From Atherinomorus stipes (taxonomy: Eukaryota > Chordata > Actinopteri > Atheriniformes > Atherinidae), in assembly GCA_023101725.1 (NCBI GenBank), contig JALJCO010001448.1, forward strand, positions 496,001 to 560,000: a stretch of 64,000 nucleotides of DNA, in the 5' to 3' direction. The position numbers and the translations under genes were made by a program. Positions 1-50,070 of this stretch are shown here, piece after piece (the stretch's first letter is position 1; every line of letters begins with the position of its first letter). Under the pieces are notes generated by a model that saw only the letters and a list, made by a program, of their open reading frames with translations, had not been told where the DNA came from and made no database searches.

Positions 1-35
1 AAATGATCTTTGGCCAAAACTGAACAGGCCTAAAG

Positions 36-1519
36 TTTAAAGGTAGAGTCCGGAGTGTAAACCTGATTCAAACTGAGAGCCCCTCCCCTCGGGCTCATGG
101 TCGCATCACTCCTCAGCCCCAAGCCTGGTACACCAGCCTGACTATCGCCATGTACGAGGTACACGGTACGTCAGTCTTGGTTCCCTCCATTGGAAAGTGA
201 TTTCCACTCCGGTAAAAGATTGACCGGACCAATCACAGCGGGGGAGGCGGGACTTTACGACACGTCTTTTTCAGCAACTCTTTTTCTCTAACCATAAACA
301 GTCAGAATGGCGGCCACAGAAGAGCAACAATATAACGATGCCCTTTCTGATGCCTTAATAAGCTGCACATTTCCTTAAACCCGCAACAATTTGCTGCTCT
401 GAAGGCTTTCCTCTTACAAAAAGACGTTTTGTGTCACTTCTGTGTGTCTGTGATTGGTTCTCTCCGGTTCATTTTGTTCCTGTTAGTCCCGCCTCTTGTC
501 TCGAGTTGGAAATCAGTTTCCAACTGACTACCCCATGTGTCTCATACAGGCGTATCCAGCTCCAAGCCTCTCCTTCAGAGCTAGGAAGTGAGTGAAAGCC
601 AAACCAATAATATTAACCCATGGTTTTCGAGCATGCACTATCTCTCTTTTCACCGCGAAATAATTCCTTTTCTTCGCTACATCCACCACTTTTATCAAGA
701 ATTCGAGTGAATCTGAAGTCGACTCCAGTCGACGTATAAAAAAAGAGAAAAAAGTTTGCTCCTATCAACGAGTTTATCCCAACAGAACGCTACACCTTTT
801 TTAAAAAACAAGTGTGTCAGGGCGCATGTTCAATCGGAGGCATAGTGACAGGACCCCCTGCGGTGCGCAGGTGTAACATGGCTTTTCGCGTCACATGGTG
901 CCGACACGAGAATGTGGAAGGTCCAACAGAGGGCCCGGGGGGGGGATTCGTTCGATCCTCAGACTCCCGGGTAAGAGTCATGCGTGCAAACCAGTCAGCT
1001 AAAGGGATATCCCTGTGGCCAAGTAGCCAGGGCGCATGATCAATCTGAGGCATAGTGACAGGACCCCACACTGCCACAGAAACATCACAGAGTAGTAGCG
1101 TGTATTAATTTCCAAAATGTAATTAATCTGGCAACTCCCTCAGAGAAAAGCTTTTCAAATGAAAAACAGATCAGGAAACAAACAAAAACAGACGTATATT
1201 AAAAATACATGAACACTTTGTTGTTGGATTGCATACGGGGGGAACATGCCTTTGATGCTTTCCCCGCCTCTAAGAACAACAGAACGCTGCACCTTTAGCT
1301 CTGTCATTGGCTGGAGATGATATGCCAATCTCCACCCAGAAACATCCCGTACACACCAAAACTAAGGGAAAAGGCGAAATACAGTCAGAGGAGGGGGAGT
1401 TGAAAACAAAACTCATCAGCATATGAAAGCAGAGGCCCAAAGGTGGAGATTAAGCTGGATTTCACTCACACAAGTGTAGCATTTATTTTCAGTGGGAAAC
1501 TGCGGACTTTACCTTTAAA
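36..1519. mobile_element. candidate TIR element, TTTAAAGGTARAGTCCG family
   Basis: The left end TTTAAAGGTAGAGTCCGGAG and the inverted right end TTTAAAGGTAAAGTCCGCAG bracket 1.48 kb. The compact copy at 35232 to 35775 has the same ends. The interior is much longer here and may hold other insertions. No coding frame. Confidence 0.5.
819..1068. repeat. direct repeat pair of about 40 bp
   Basis: A segment ending GGCATAGTGACAGGACCCC occurs at about 819 to 857 and again at about 1028 to 1067, with few differences and a GC-rich spacer. The cause is unclear. Confidence 0.6.
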
Positions 1520-2746
1520 GCTAGGGTTGGCAATGTTGGAAAAACAGTTTGAGCAAACGACAGTTTAAAAAAAAACACCACCCGAAACCACGCCTTCAGA
1601 GCGCAGGGACGTGTGCGCCGATGTTTCACGAGCAGGTTAATGATAACAGCGAGTGGATAGCTCGTTAGCTTGATAGTAAACAGCTGACAAACCAGGTTTT
1701 TAAAAGCTTTAATCCACTCACCTCCAACTCTTTCTGTGGTGTAAAAAGTCCACACCGCAAACGTCAGCGCATCAACTCAATCCTTATCTGTTTTTTTGTT
1801 TTGTTTTGTTGGTGCAGCAGTTAGCAGTCCGTTAGCTATATTTGTTTATAGTGAGCGGTGCACAGGGGGGTCACGTGGGGGACGGAGGGAGGGGAGGGAC
1901 AGAGACGAGACATAAAGGCATCAATTTATTTTTTCTATAAGTTGTGAATGACCAATTCCTGCCTTTCAGTGCGAATGGCAGGAGTTGGTCAGAGTTTTTA
2001 CAGACCTGCAGCTCTCACAGAGGTCTGACTGTTTTCCTTCCTTTTATGAATACATGATGTATTGATACTGTCAGGATGCAAGGACCATTTCACCCAGTAT
2101 AACAAAAAGTGTTTCTGAGCAGGATTACCATCTCTGGCTTTAAGTATACCATATCAAACTGTCCGTTTTCCAATTAAGAGTCTACAACATGTTACAGTAC
2201 TTATTAAAATGTTCTGTCCACACTTTACATTTAGAGGCATTAATATCTGATGATCAGTGGCAGCTTTGAGCTTTATTTTCTGGTTCATGAAGCAGAGGTA
2301 TCTATAATTGTCCTCAACTGGTATTTCCTGCAGCCTTTAGTGTGCATTTGAGGCTGGGGAGGGGCTTGTGGTAGCCCCCTCAGCTAACAGAAGTAAGTAA
2401 ACAACACAGTCTTTCAAGTCTTGGTAGACTTTTTGCTAGCTTTTATATACAAAAAATGAATCAGAGGGGTCTGAAAACTCTCTAAATACAGCAACAAATC
2501 GGCCCTGACAAAGGTTCCGCTTTGCTTCTAATGCAAACTGCAATTAAATGCGTTAAAAATGAATTAATTAATCATAATTAACGTATTTAAGTCCCACTTC
2601 TAGTTTTCACCTTCTGCTCCTGTGACAGCAACTCTCTAATTAACCTCTTGTTAAAGTTGCACTCTGGAGTGTCAATAATCTTGTGCATAATTCTGGTGTT
2701 CATTACACGCCAGGGTTAATCTTTTCTTGTTGCCAGCTGTCTGAGT
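1520..2746. other. downstream flank without a gene
   Basis: Starts with a GCTAGGGTTGGCAATGTTGG stretch that I recognise as a common fish repeat start. The remainder is unremarkable. No supported exon on either strand. Confidence 0.5.
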
Positions 2747-2871
2747 GCCGTATTTTCCAGACTATTAGTTGCTCTGGAGTAAAAGTCGCATCAGTCAAAG
2801 AATGTGTCATGAACAGAAAAGTAAAAGCTAATTAGTCACACTGGATTATAAGTCACATTTGTTTGTTTTAA

Positions 2872-3346
2872 GACCCACAACGTAACTTTTCTACCCTAAA
2901 AATCTGCATATCAGACTCATTTTGATGGCACACCAACATTCATTATACGCCCTTTTCAAGCTGTCACTGCCCAGAGGCTTCTTGGGGCTCAGAAACTGCA
3001 CTACGTTGGCCTAACTTTTCTATCCAGGATGCAACCGTGACGTTGCAGCTAACTATTGGTGGCACACCCCGTCACCTACTAGCAAACGGATGTGAACCAG
3101 ACATGAACACAGCGGGTGTTTTGAACTCGCATCATGTCGGATTCAGCAAAGAAATGCAAGGAAACATTACCGGAGGAAGAGAGGGAAAGAAAGAGAGGAA
3201 AGAACAGAAAAGAGTCAAGATAAGACTGTCTTTTACTGGCTGGAGTGAATCACAGTACAGGTACGATGAAGATGGATGCTAGTTTAGCTGCCGATAGGGG
3301 GCATCACTGAGAAAACTGCTAAAAGTTGCGTTGAGGATCTTTAAAA
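2872..3346 (+). repeat. interspersed repeat M, copy 1
   Basis: About 475 bp with an inverted counterpart at 63545 to 63980. It includes a short frame (SAKKCKETLPEE... RVKIRLSFTGW) that is also seen in reverse at the other copy. A partial copy of one end lies near 22993 to 23150. Class unknown. Confidence 0.65.
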
Positions 3347-3674
3347 GTTTTGGATTTTTCATATCCTATATAAACTGCTTCCCCCATCACTGATTCCAAA
3401 GTTAATGTCTGTAAATGATCATAATTAAAAAGAAATAAACATGTTTTTTGAGTATTTGTTCGACTGCACAGACAGTACAGCCAGATGTCCAAAATTAACT
3501 TCTCTCACTGAAATAAGGCCATTTTGGTATCTTTGCCAATCAGAGCGGAATATAGTTGTCACAAGCCTAAAGCGCCCTCTTGTGGTGTTAGATGGTAATG
3601 TTTACTCATTGGTTTATGTCAGTCAATAAGACCTAACACTTAAAAATATGTTAAACTACATAGACTTTGATATG

Positions 3675-4223
3675 CAGTCTTCCTTAAAATTATTCATACC
3701 CTCCAAATAAAGAAAAGGCTAAAATGACAATTCAAATAACAACAAACTAAAAATAAATTCAAATTTACAAAATTATATTTTAGTGAAATAAATTGTTTTT
3801 GAATTGTGGTTGAAAATAATAATTAAAAAACAAATAAATAAACAAACTGTCCCAGAAACATTAGAACACCTTTCCCATGAATAGTGGACCAAAATACCTG
3901 TCAACAGGTGAAGAAGTCTGACTGGACGTTACAGAAAACACCTGATTGCAGTGATTGCCTCAAAATGTTGCTCACCAACATTTTGGCTTCAGTCCCATCA
4001 TGCTTGTTTTCTTGTTTTGTTTTTTAATTTTCTGTGTGTGTATGTGTGTTTGTTGGTTTTGACTATTTTTGTTGAACCACAATTCAAAATCAATGTCATG
4101 ATTTTCATAAAAATTTCCATTAGTTTTGTAAATTACAACTTATTTCACCGACAGCTGATTTTTTTTTTTTGTTTGTTTGTTTGTTTGTTTTACTGGAGGG
4201 TATGAATAATTTGAGGATGACTG
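3675..4223. mobile_element. Tc1-like MITE family A, copy 1
   Basis: Ends CAGTCTTCCTTAAAATTATTC and (inverted) CAGTCATCCTCAAATTATTC; a conserved core with ACCTGTCAACAGGT. One of five near full-length copies in the window. No coding capacity. Confidence 0.8.
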
Positions 4224-4313
4224 TGTATAAGTCGCACTGGACTATGAGTCGCAGGAGCAGCCAAACCATGAAAAAAATGTATGACTTATAGTTGAGAAAA
4301 TACGGTAAACTCT

Positions 4314-6280
4314 TTAAAACATGTACCCAACCCAGGTCAGAGCTCAGCAGACACATAATACAGTCTCTCTGTGTGGGAAGGGACATTTCAAATTTTGCTT
4401 ATGAATTACTTTGTCAATAAATTTACTCTATTGTTCTTTACTCATCAGGCTCTTGGTCATTCTTTATTTTCCATAACAAGATGGCGCTGACTGTGAGCAG
4501 GTGTCTCGAGTGGTCGGAGGGGAGTGGGCTCTATGCACAACTCCACTACTTCCTGAACTTAAGGCAGCTCCTTTGTTTCCTGTCTTTAGCCCTATTCTGA
4601 TGGGATTAGTAGCTATTACCTGAGACCACATGTAATTAATAAATTACCCCCTGAAGTCTAACTGAAGTCTGATTTAACTGAAATTCACAGACATCCTAGC
4701 AGATATGTCATGTCGAAGTAGTGATGATCATTCAGACAAATTTGTTGAAATAACTCACAGACAGCCGTTATCAACGCTTGGAACTTGCAACAAGTCCGCA
4801 TGTTGTCCAAAATAAACGGTTCTCGCCGGGGAAAATGCCATTTACGGATTTTTGATGTTGGCCCGTATATGACTGGTGAAAATTCCCCCTATGATTGAAT
4901 GAATGAAAAATACTTTATTTATCCCAGAAGGGAAATTTAATATAATATATATTGAATATTCAATATAATATACAATCAGCCGACTCCAAAGTTAATACTT
5001 TAATGATCAAAAGCATAATAATTTGAAAGGAAAACCTTCAGCCTCCATTCTTCACAAAAAAAGGAAATGAAATGCATCCAGGAAACAAATACCACCAAAG
5101 TACATGTCATTTCTGTCCAAATCACAGAGATGCCTATTCGCATTGGGTTTGTATTATCAGAGGCCCTCAGAGTTTTACCTCGAAATATAGAGGGAATTTG
5201 CAGGGGAATTATCAGAAAACACAGACATGGCCGATTCACATGGGATTAAAATCACAGACAATCTCTGTAATTATTACAAATTACATGTGGACACACTGAT
5301 TAATCCATGTGCGTCTGGCTAGTTAATGAGGTCAGACACACGGTACATTTTATCAGTAAACACTACATTAAAATGTAAATATTTTTATTGTCATCTGGAC
5401 GGCTGATGGAACCGTGTAGCTTAAGTTGTGATGTATTCTGTGCACCATTTTCATGTCACCTTTAGAGCATGTGTGATATGTACCATGGGGATATGTTGAA
5501 GGGGGGTATGTTAATTTGGGAAGACATATTAATGGAATCATTGTAAATATTGTTTAGTCTTGACTGATTACCTCTGCCAAGGAGGTAATGGTTTCCGCTG
5601 CGTTGGTTTGCCCGTCTGTCAGCAACTTTACGGAAAAAGATTCCGGATACTATGATCCCGAACACACAAAAATAAGGGAGTGATTGTCATTTTAAATGTA
5701 AAAGGAAACAAATGAAGATACAGACATGCAAATAACACCAAATTGTAGCCAAGACTCTGCTGAATCTGAGGTATGTAATGGAAGTGATGCATCTTCAATA
5801 GCAACGTAGCTAATCAGAAGAAAACTGCCATTATGGAAATATTGATTTTGGGGAATAACTATTGAAGTAATAGTGATACAAGCATGACTCCAGATGCTAT
5901 TGGTATGTTTTCACGGTCAAGGAATCCAATGATGTGAATAAATTAATGCAAAAGTACATTTTTTTGTTGTAGTCACAATATGAGTCTATGTTCTCGAGTG
6001 CTTTTCTAGTTTTATTAGTCAGTTTAGGAACACATTCATGTTTTGGGGCTGGGAATGTCCATTAACAATGGTTTGTCTTGTAGGAGAGGCATCTGGTATA
6101 AAGCTTGGGTCTGGACGGGCAACAAAAGCTAGAGCCCTGTAGCTAAGGGCCTCGTGTTTGGTATTTTTGTAGTTCTTATTCGTTTTAACTTTTTCCTACT
6201 TATGCACTTTGGCGCACTACACTTTACCGGTGACAAATAAAGAAAACACCAGGATGAAGAGCTGAGCTTCCGTCTGTCCT
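4314..6280. other. downstream flank without a gene
   Basis: Holds a LINE-tail-like stretch at about 4905 to 4940 (TACTTTATTTATCCCAGAAG) and a fish repeat fragment at about 5570 to 5650 (ACCTCTGCCAAGGAGGTAAT). Otherwise nothing supported. Confidence 0.5.
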
Positions 6281-6990
6281 TTCCTCAACCCAGCTCAAAT
6301 CTTACAGTCATGTTCCAGAAAGCAGGTGGAGATGATGGGAGCTTTGTGACATGATGCATTATGCTGCTGGAAGCAGCATCAGAAGATGCTCCACTGTGGT
6401 CATGAAGGAATGGACACAGCCAGCAACAATACTCAGGTAGGCTGTGGTGGTTAAATCGCCACGTTGGTACTGAGGGGCCCAAAGTGGGCCAAGAAAACCT
6501 CCCCCACACCATTACACCAGCAGCAGCCTGAAGCCTCAATCCAAGGCAGGATGGATCCATGCTTTCATGATGTTTCCAGCAAATTCTGAGCCGAGCATCT
6601 GAATGTGGAGCTGAAATGGAGACTCATCAGACCAGCAACGTTTCTCCATCTTCTATTGTCCAGTGTTGGTGAGTCTGTGTGAACTGTAGCCTCAGTTTCC
6701 TGTTCTTAGCTGACAGGAGTGGCACCCAGTCTGGTCTCATGCTGCATTCTGGTCCAGAAACCTGCTGCTAGTGGATATTTTCTCTTCTTCAGACCATTCT
6801 CTGGAAACTAGAGATGGTTGTGTGTGGAAACCCCAGTAAATACTCAGACTAACAACCATGCCACGTTCAAAGTCACTTTAATGTCCTTTCTTCCTCATTC
6901 TGATGCTCAGTTTGAACTTCAGAAAGTCGCCTTCACCGCTAACTGTGTTGAGTTGCTGCCACGTAATTGGCTGATTAGATAATTTTATTT
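6281..6990 (-). repeat. fish interspersed repeat, large fragment
   Basis: I recognise this as a widespread fish repeat (ends near ACCATGCCACGTTCAAAGTC and TTGAGTTGCTGCCACGTAAT). Related fragments lie at 39735 to 39800 and about 41640 to 41860. The class is not one I can assign from sequence alone. Confidence 0.6.
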
Positions 6991-7175
6991 ACAGTTAAAA
7001 TAAGTGGATGGTCAATGCATTTTAATTTTGAAATCAAGTTTTATCCACAAAAACTGACATTTAAGGGGTTAAATAAATAAAAAAAAAACCCACCATGAAT
7101 ATTCGTTATGTGTGTCAGGGACTTAAGCTAATGATCATATCAATTTTTTAAAGTAATAAATTTACTTTAAATAAA

Positions 7176-7662
7176 TTTGAAATTATTCATACTCTCCAGT
7201 TAAAGAAGAGGCTAAATTCACAAAAGTAATTCAAATGACAAGAAACTAATATAAAGGAAAAGTTACAAAATTATCATTTAGTGAAGCAAAATATTAATTG
7301 TGGTTGTAAATAATAAAAAAAACCAACTATCCCAGACACATTGGAGCATCTTTCCCTGAACATTGGACCAACATACCTGTCAACAGGTGTAAAAGTCTTT
7401 TTGAACATTAGAGAAAACACCTGATTGCAGTGATTGCCTCAGTGTTGCTCAACAACATTTTAGCTTCAGAGCCCCATCATGATTATTTTATTTTTTGTTT
7501 TTTCTGCTTTTGATTTTGTCTTTTGAACCACAATTCAAAATCAATGTCATGATTTTCAGTTTTATTTATTATTACTTTTGTCAATTTCAATTTATTCCAC
7601 TGACAGCTGATTTTTTTTTCCATCTTTAATTGGAGGGTATGAATAATCCTGAGGACGACTGT
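7176..7662. mobile_element. Tc1-like MITE family A, copy 2
   Basis: Left terminus eroded; the right terminus (GGAGGGTATGAATAATCC...GACGACTG) is intact. Core as in the other copies. Confidence 0.75.
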
Positions 7663-7773
7663 ATTTCTGGCATTATTTATGATCACATTTTTTATGTCTG
7701 AGGATAAACAATGTGACACAAATGACATATTTTAACTTATCACAAGTAAAAATGTAACAAAGTCATTGTTGAT

Positions 7774-8088
7774 TAGAGCTGCAGCTAGCGATTATTTTAA
7801 TAGTTGATTAATCTACCCCTGTAATTGATCGATTAATCGGATAAACTCTATGTTTTTAAAGATGTGACTGAGATTCAGTGGAGTCCAAAATGACTGTGGT
7901 TGACACGCAACGAGTAGGTGCATTACTGCCACCCACTGGTAGGGAGTGTCAGGAAATAGTTTATACAGACCAGAAGCAAAGCGTAAAGCAGCACTTAAAT
8001 GAAGTTAAATGAAGCATTGATTACTAAAATACTAATCAATTATTTCTTCTAATAGATTAATTTGAATACGTCGATTGTTTCAGCCCTA
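7774..8088. mobile_element. non-autonomous hAT-like element, TAGGGCTGMAAC type
   Basis: Left end TAGAGCTGCAGCTAGCGATT and inverted right end TAGGGCTGAAACAATCGACG, 315 bp, no coding frame. The end sequences are those of a common fish hAT family. Confidence 0.65.
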
Positions 8089-8495
8089 GTGTTGATGCCA
8101 GTTTTCGACACTCTGAGGCTCTGATAACCCCCCCCCCCAAACATTTTGGAATAAAATTTCCTTTTGTTTTTTGCTCCCAAAAAGTTTAACAAACCATTTA
8201 AGGGGAAGTAACCATGAATATTTGTTATACCTGTTGAACACTGAAGCCAGTGATGACATCCATTAAACATTTTGTTTAAAAAAGTAATATTGCATTTTTG
8301 TTTTACTTATGATTAAAGGTGTAACACAAATCTTAAGGGGTGTGTGTGGGGGTGGTGGTGGTGGTGGGGGGGGGTATTAAGAACATGTCATAACTACAAT
8401 AGTTTTCTAGAGAGGTCTTCCTCCTCTGATCTTCAGTATAAAGTGAGAATCCTTCAAATGACACACGCTTCAAACTCCATTACCATCATGATTAT
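8089..8495. other. short flank between hAT copy and 3' UTR
   Basis: Contains C and G homopolymer runs (8129 to 8138, 8355 to 8375) and no supported gene. Confidence 0.4.
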
Positions 8496-8501
8496 TTTAT
8501 T
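8496..8501 (-). terminator. polyadenylation signal AATAAA, preferred
   Basis: AATAAA on the minus strand, followed about 20 to 30 nt on by a GT-rich stretch (GCGTGTGTC). It is 1.4 kb after the stop. Confidence 0.4.
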
Positions 8502-9671
8502 ATCAAAATGCATTACATCTCTTGCTTCTTAAATCTCTTAGAGAACAATTGAAATAGTTACTACTATGATCTGTGGAAAAGAAAAGAAAGAAAAGAGAAC
8601 AAAAACCAACAGAACAATCCTTACAAAAACAACAAAAAGAACGTGTCTGGTTTTTGAAGGAACCCAGGAACAGACTCAACGATCATCAAACCGTCCCACA
8701 AAAGCTGGTCACTCAGATCCTACAAACAAATACCATGCGATAAATTCAGTGTACTATATTTTCTCCATACAAGTCTATCACATTCTTTCTATACAAGTAC
8801 ACGTAATCATACATATAGTCCTATTGTGTCTTTTAGGTTGTACGTCTTTTGTTTTAAGGTGCTGGTTAATTTTGGGTCAGAACTTTTTATCTTTAATCTA
8901 TCAAACATTCATGTAATATGAGTACTCTCCTGTCAGTGTGTGTGTGTGGTGGGTTGTAGTGGCAGGTGGGGCCCCCTCCTGACCGGTCCCCTCGCTCCTT
9001 GAAGTCTTCCCCATAAATGCAGCATTTTTCCACATCTGGTCCTGAATCAGAGTCTGAAAAGAAGCAGGGGGGTTCTGGGGTGAGTCCTCCCGATGAATGC
9101 GATGATGATGATGAGTCTGAGAGACCACCGCCTCTTTCTTATGAGTCAGTTTGTTTAAAAAAAAAAAAAGAAACAAAAATAAAAGAAGAGAATAAAACCA
9201 GCATACGGAGGAAGAGGAGAACGTAGCAGCTTTGTTTCATCAACAATCTAAATGCTCCATCACCCGCCTCGCTTTTCCTGCCTCGCGTGTGGAATGAACG
9301 GATCCAACGGAGAAGCAGGTCCGTCTGAAACCAGTAAAACCAGTAAAGCCAAACGTCCGAGCCTCCGTCCCACCGACGTTCGACGGCGTCGCTCTGACGG
9401 ATGAACAGAAGTACGCAGCACCATAAACGGTGAGACGGAGCGTCTCACGCAGGTTGGGGGGGGGGCAGAACGAAGGGAACCAGCTGGAGACGAACCTGGA
9501 AGCTGACGAGTGCATGGAATGACCCCCCCCCCCCCAAAATAAACAACAAACTAGTTTCAGGTCCGACAGCAGGAGGATGGTCTCTGCTGATGTTGATGAG
9601 GATGATGAGGAGGTTGTAGTTTTGAGGAAGGGTGAGGGGTAAATTTCAAGTTACATATGATTACCTGCATC

Positions 9672-9677
9672 TTTATT
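9672..9677 (-). terminator. polyadenylation signal AATAAA, alternative proximal
   Basis: AATAAA 230 nt after the stop. Use of it would give a short 3' UTR that still contains the UG repeat. Confidence 0.25.
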
Positions 9678-9855
9678 TTCTTCTTGCCCCCCCCCCCCAT
9701 GATTAACCTGTGCACCATGTGGTTGTTTTTCTGAGAGAACGAAAAAGCAGAAAGTAAAGAGTTCGTGCTCCTCTCCGGTCTGTACATCTGATCCACTCAA
9801 CCCCCCCACCCCACCCCCACCCCCACGGACTCAGGCTCAGGAGCTGGGGAGGCTC

Positions 9856-9895
9856 ACACACACTCATTCACACACACACGCACACACACACACAC
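9856..9895. repeat. CA repeat directly after the setd5 stop
   Basis: CA runs with short interruptions, read as UG repeats in the transcript and starting about a dozen nt past the stop codon. Confidence 0.9.
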
Positions 9896-9907
9896 TTGAA
9901 CGAGGTC

Positions 9908-47345
<37,438 letters not shown>

Positions 47346-47521
47346 GACGTCCAGCACAGCGACGCATGGGAGGGGGGACGAGGGGAAGAAGGGGGAGGGG
47401 GAGAGGAGGAACAGGATGGGGCAGGGGGAAGAGGAATCACACGGTCCAAACTACAGCAACAGACCACTCCAGAGGTGGGGCGCCGCCGAGCCGTCGCCCA
47501 CGGCTCACGGTCATCAGGGAC
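47346..47521 (-). other. setd5: candidate setd5 5' leader exon
   Basis: Upstream of the start codon the transcribed strand has a long C/T-rich stretch (about 47370 to 47430). A good acceptor (CTTCTCCCCCTCAG) would start the exon at 47521. No AG lies between the C/T tract and the start codon, so the tract is more likely leader than intron. The first, non-coding exon and the promoter were not identified. Confidence 0.4.
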
Positions 47522-47608
47522 CTGAGGGGGAGAAGGTAAACGGGGTGAGACTGTTGTTTACACAAAAACCAGCTGATGAAGAGTAAACAATGAATTCAGA
47601 ATGGAGAG

Positions 47609-48550
47609 TAAGGCTGAGCAATTATAGAAAAGTCATTATCACAATGATTTTGGTCAATATTGAAATCACGATTATTCAAATTACTTTTTTTTTTTTTTAG
47701 TTACATGATGCATTTATTCAGCATTTCTCTCTCTGTCAAAAACACTTTATTGATAATATACGCAAAATGTTTGTTCATTTTTTTTATTTGTACACAAGAC
47801 AACAATTAAAAACAAACAAGAAACAAAAAGAGAAAGATACGACTGAAGAAGAAAAATAAAAAAGGTATTCGTTCAAAAGGAGTGGGAAGAAGCCACTGCT
47901 TATAATCCCGCCCCTTCACAGCACAAAACTAAAAAACACTGTGTATAAAATCACTACTTCATAGTATGATCAATAAAACCAATAACAATAAAAGCCAATA
48001 ATAATGGTAACAGGATTATTAATACTATTAATAATATACTATTAATAGTATTGATAATAAGAATAGCCACACCAGTCATCACTTTAAAATTTTAACAATC
48101 ATTATCATTACAATACTACTTCTACCAGGATTATCAATGACAACAATGACAAATTGAAAATTAATATAGGCTACAAATGTGTACTTTACAGCTGTTTTGC
48201 AATGTATTAAACATTAAATAAGGCATAATAAACTGTGTCCAGCTGTTCTGCAATTTCTCTGTAATTGAAAAATAATATAAATATACTCATTTAAAAAAAG
48301 TATCTAAAAATAAACTTTAAGCTTTAGTGCAATGCAGCATATTTTCAAAAGTACCATGTTTGCTAATGACACCCAACAATTTGCATGGGTGAGAAGCCAC
48401 TAAAATCAATTTTAATTTCAGAATAACCTTCAGAAATTGTGTAGTGAAAAATGGCAAATATATAGTTTTTAACTCGATTGTAGAAGTTTGAAGATTGTTT
48501 GATCCAAAAATTGAAATCATGATCAAATTTCACTTAATTTCACAGCCCTA
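47609..48550. mobile_element. hAT-like element, perfect TSD, upstream of setd5 leader
   Basis: Ends TAAGGCTGAGCAATTA and inverted TAGGGCTGTGAAATTAAG, 942 bp. The target duplication ATGGAGAG is exact (47601 to 47608, 48551 to 48558). Within it is a LINE-like tail near 47740 to 47960 (CCCGCCCCTTCACAG-type text). It sits 88 nt beyond the candidate leader exon. Confidence 0.88.
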
Positions 48551-49589
48551 ATGGAGAGATTTTACCCTTTGAGGATGGATGTGTAACAACAAGCGATCAA
48601 AAACAAGAGGACACTTTCAAAGCAGCTGTTTTCATCTGAACTCTGAAAGTTCTCATGACCTCATAACCCGACACGATACAGGAAACCACTCCTTACACAT
48701 CACAGCCAAAACTGCTGGCTCATGTTTACAAGGCTGGCTCCATGATGCAGCAGACATCTTTTTTCCCTCCTTCCTGTTTGCTTAACATGCACAGCATGGG
48801 TTGGACCCGTTTCTCATCCACAAGGTGTGTCAGGTGGGGGGGGGGGGGGGCAGAATGAGCAGAAAAACAAGAGTTTTACAGCTCTGCTGCAGTGAGGAGG
48901 AGAACCAACAGGGGGCGCCTTCGTCCTACACACCCAGAGAGATGAGTCATCCTCCACCAGGCCCCGCCCTCCATCATGTGAGCACCCTGTGCTGAAACAC
49001 TGACCCACACTCTGCTGGCTCCCTCTTCCTCATCTTAGCTCCTGATTGGACAGAAGCACAGCTTCAGGCAGAGACCTCAAACAGAGGGGAGCCTTTCTGA
49101 GCTTCGTTCACATGTAAGGGAGAACATTTGACTTCCAGCAAGGTCGTCCCCTGGACAAGCACATGCAAACACACACACACACACACACGTCACCACAACA
49201 TCCACTTCTCCTCCAACTCAAACCTCCACGCTGAACGAGGACCAGCCGCAGGATGCATGACATTTCTGTCGGGGTGCTGTGGTTACAAAGCTTCAGCGCC
49301 ACGGCAACCACAGGACGGCTGAGGACTTCCAGTAATGTCAAGGTCAATCTGTCTGTCCTTTCCATCCAACACTGAATGTCAACCTCATTTCAAAAACACA
49401 ATGTAGCAACAAGAGCTGTCTCACACACACACAATGCTTTTTTAAAGGTTTTTGTCATAAATTATTTCTGATCTGAGCACTTTCTTTACACAGAAAAAAA
49501 ATAAACTCAAGTATTCACATCCTGTCCAGGAAGTTTACAATCCAGCCGGAACGTGTCGTGTTTATTCAGAGACTATCTGGTAAATCCAC
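48551..49589. other. upstream flank, unassigned
   Basis: A G run at 48837 to 48850 and a CA run at 49169 to 49188. No supported gene. Confidence 0.4.
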
Positions 49590-50070
49590 AACGATGCATG
49601 ATAACACCTTTATTCATCACACTTTCATCATTAAAAAGATCACTATCACCACTATGTTGCTAAGAGACCTCCATGTAGACCTGGAAATGATGATGAAGTC
49701 ACTTCCTGTCAAACTTCCCACCAATCAGAGAGCTTAAATTGACAGTAACGTCCAATCAGGAGCAGCCAAAGATCAACAAGTGAGCAGAAATTTCTGTGTG
49801 TGTCTGAAAAGAAGAAAAGTAATACATAAATAACTGGAAATGGAGGAAAAGTGTAAATATGTAAATAGTTTCTGTTGTGTGTTTGTTTCAATGCCAATAT
49901 TTCTGCTCCTGACAGCCAAGACTTGAGAGAATGGTATGCAGATGAGAAAAGGCTTGGTCACTGTTGATCTGTGTGGTATTTCTACAAAGTACTGTTAGTA
50001 ATAAATTCTGTTTTCTTGTTCTGGTTGGTCTTAATGGTGCTATATCTATTGATACATTAATTTTACATCA
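49590..50070. repeat. interspersed repeat L, copy 2 (inverted)
   Basis: Shares, in reverse, ACGTCCAATCAGGAGCAGCC and AACAAGTGAGCAGAAA with the copy at 44246. The two copies are 4.6 kb apart. Confidence 0.75.

Larger units (their letters stand above)
2747..4313. repeat. region bracketed by inverted CCGTATTTTC repeat ends
   Basis: CCGTATTTTCCAGACTATTAG at the left and the inverted TACCGTATTTTC...GACTTATA-type end near 4226 to 4313 belong to a common fish repeat. Two other repeats (2872 to 3346 and 3675 to 4223) lie between them. Either one element with insertions or two solo copies. Confidence 0.45.
8496..9907 (-). other. setd5: setd5 3' UTR (inferred)
   Basis: The sequence after the stop holds no coding frame, a UG-repeat just past the stop (plus-strand CA runs near 9856 to 9895), several G/C homopolymers (around 9526, 9694 and 9800) and A-rich tracts. 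The length, about 1.4 kb, suits the family. The end is set only by the AATAAA at 8496 to 8501. Confidence 0.45.

Noticed and set aside
890..1010. Possible tRNA-like fold (GTTCGATCC box-B-like segment)
   Set aside because: The arms do not close into a cloverleaf with standard loop sizes and no good box A lies at the right distance. I report only the direct repeat.
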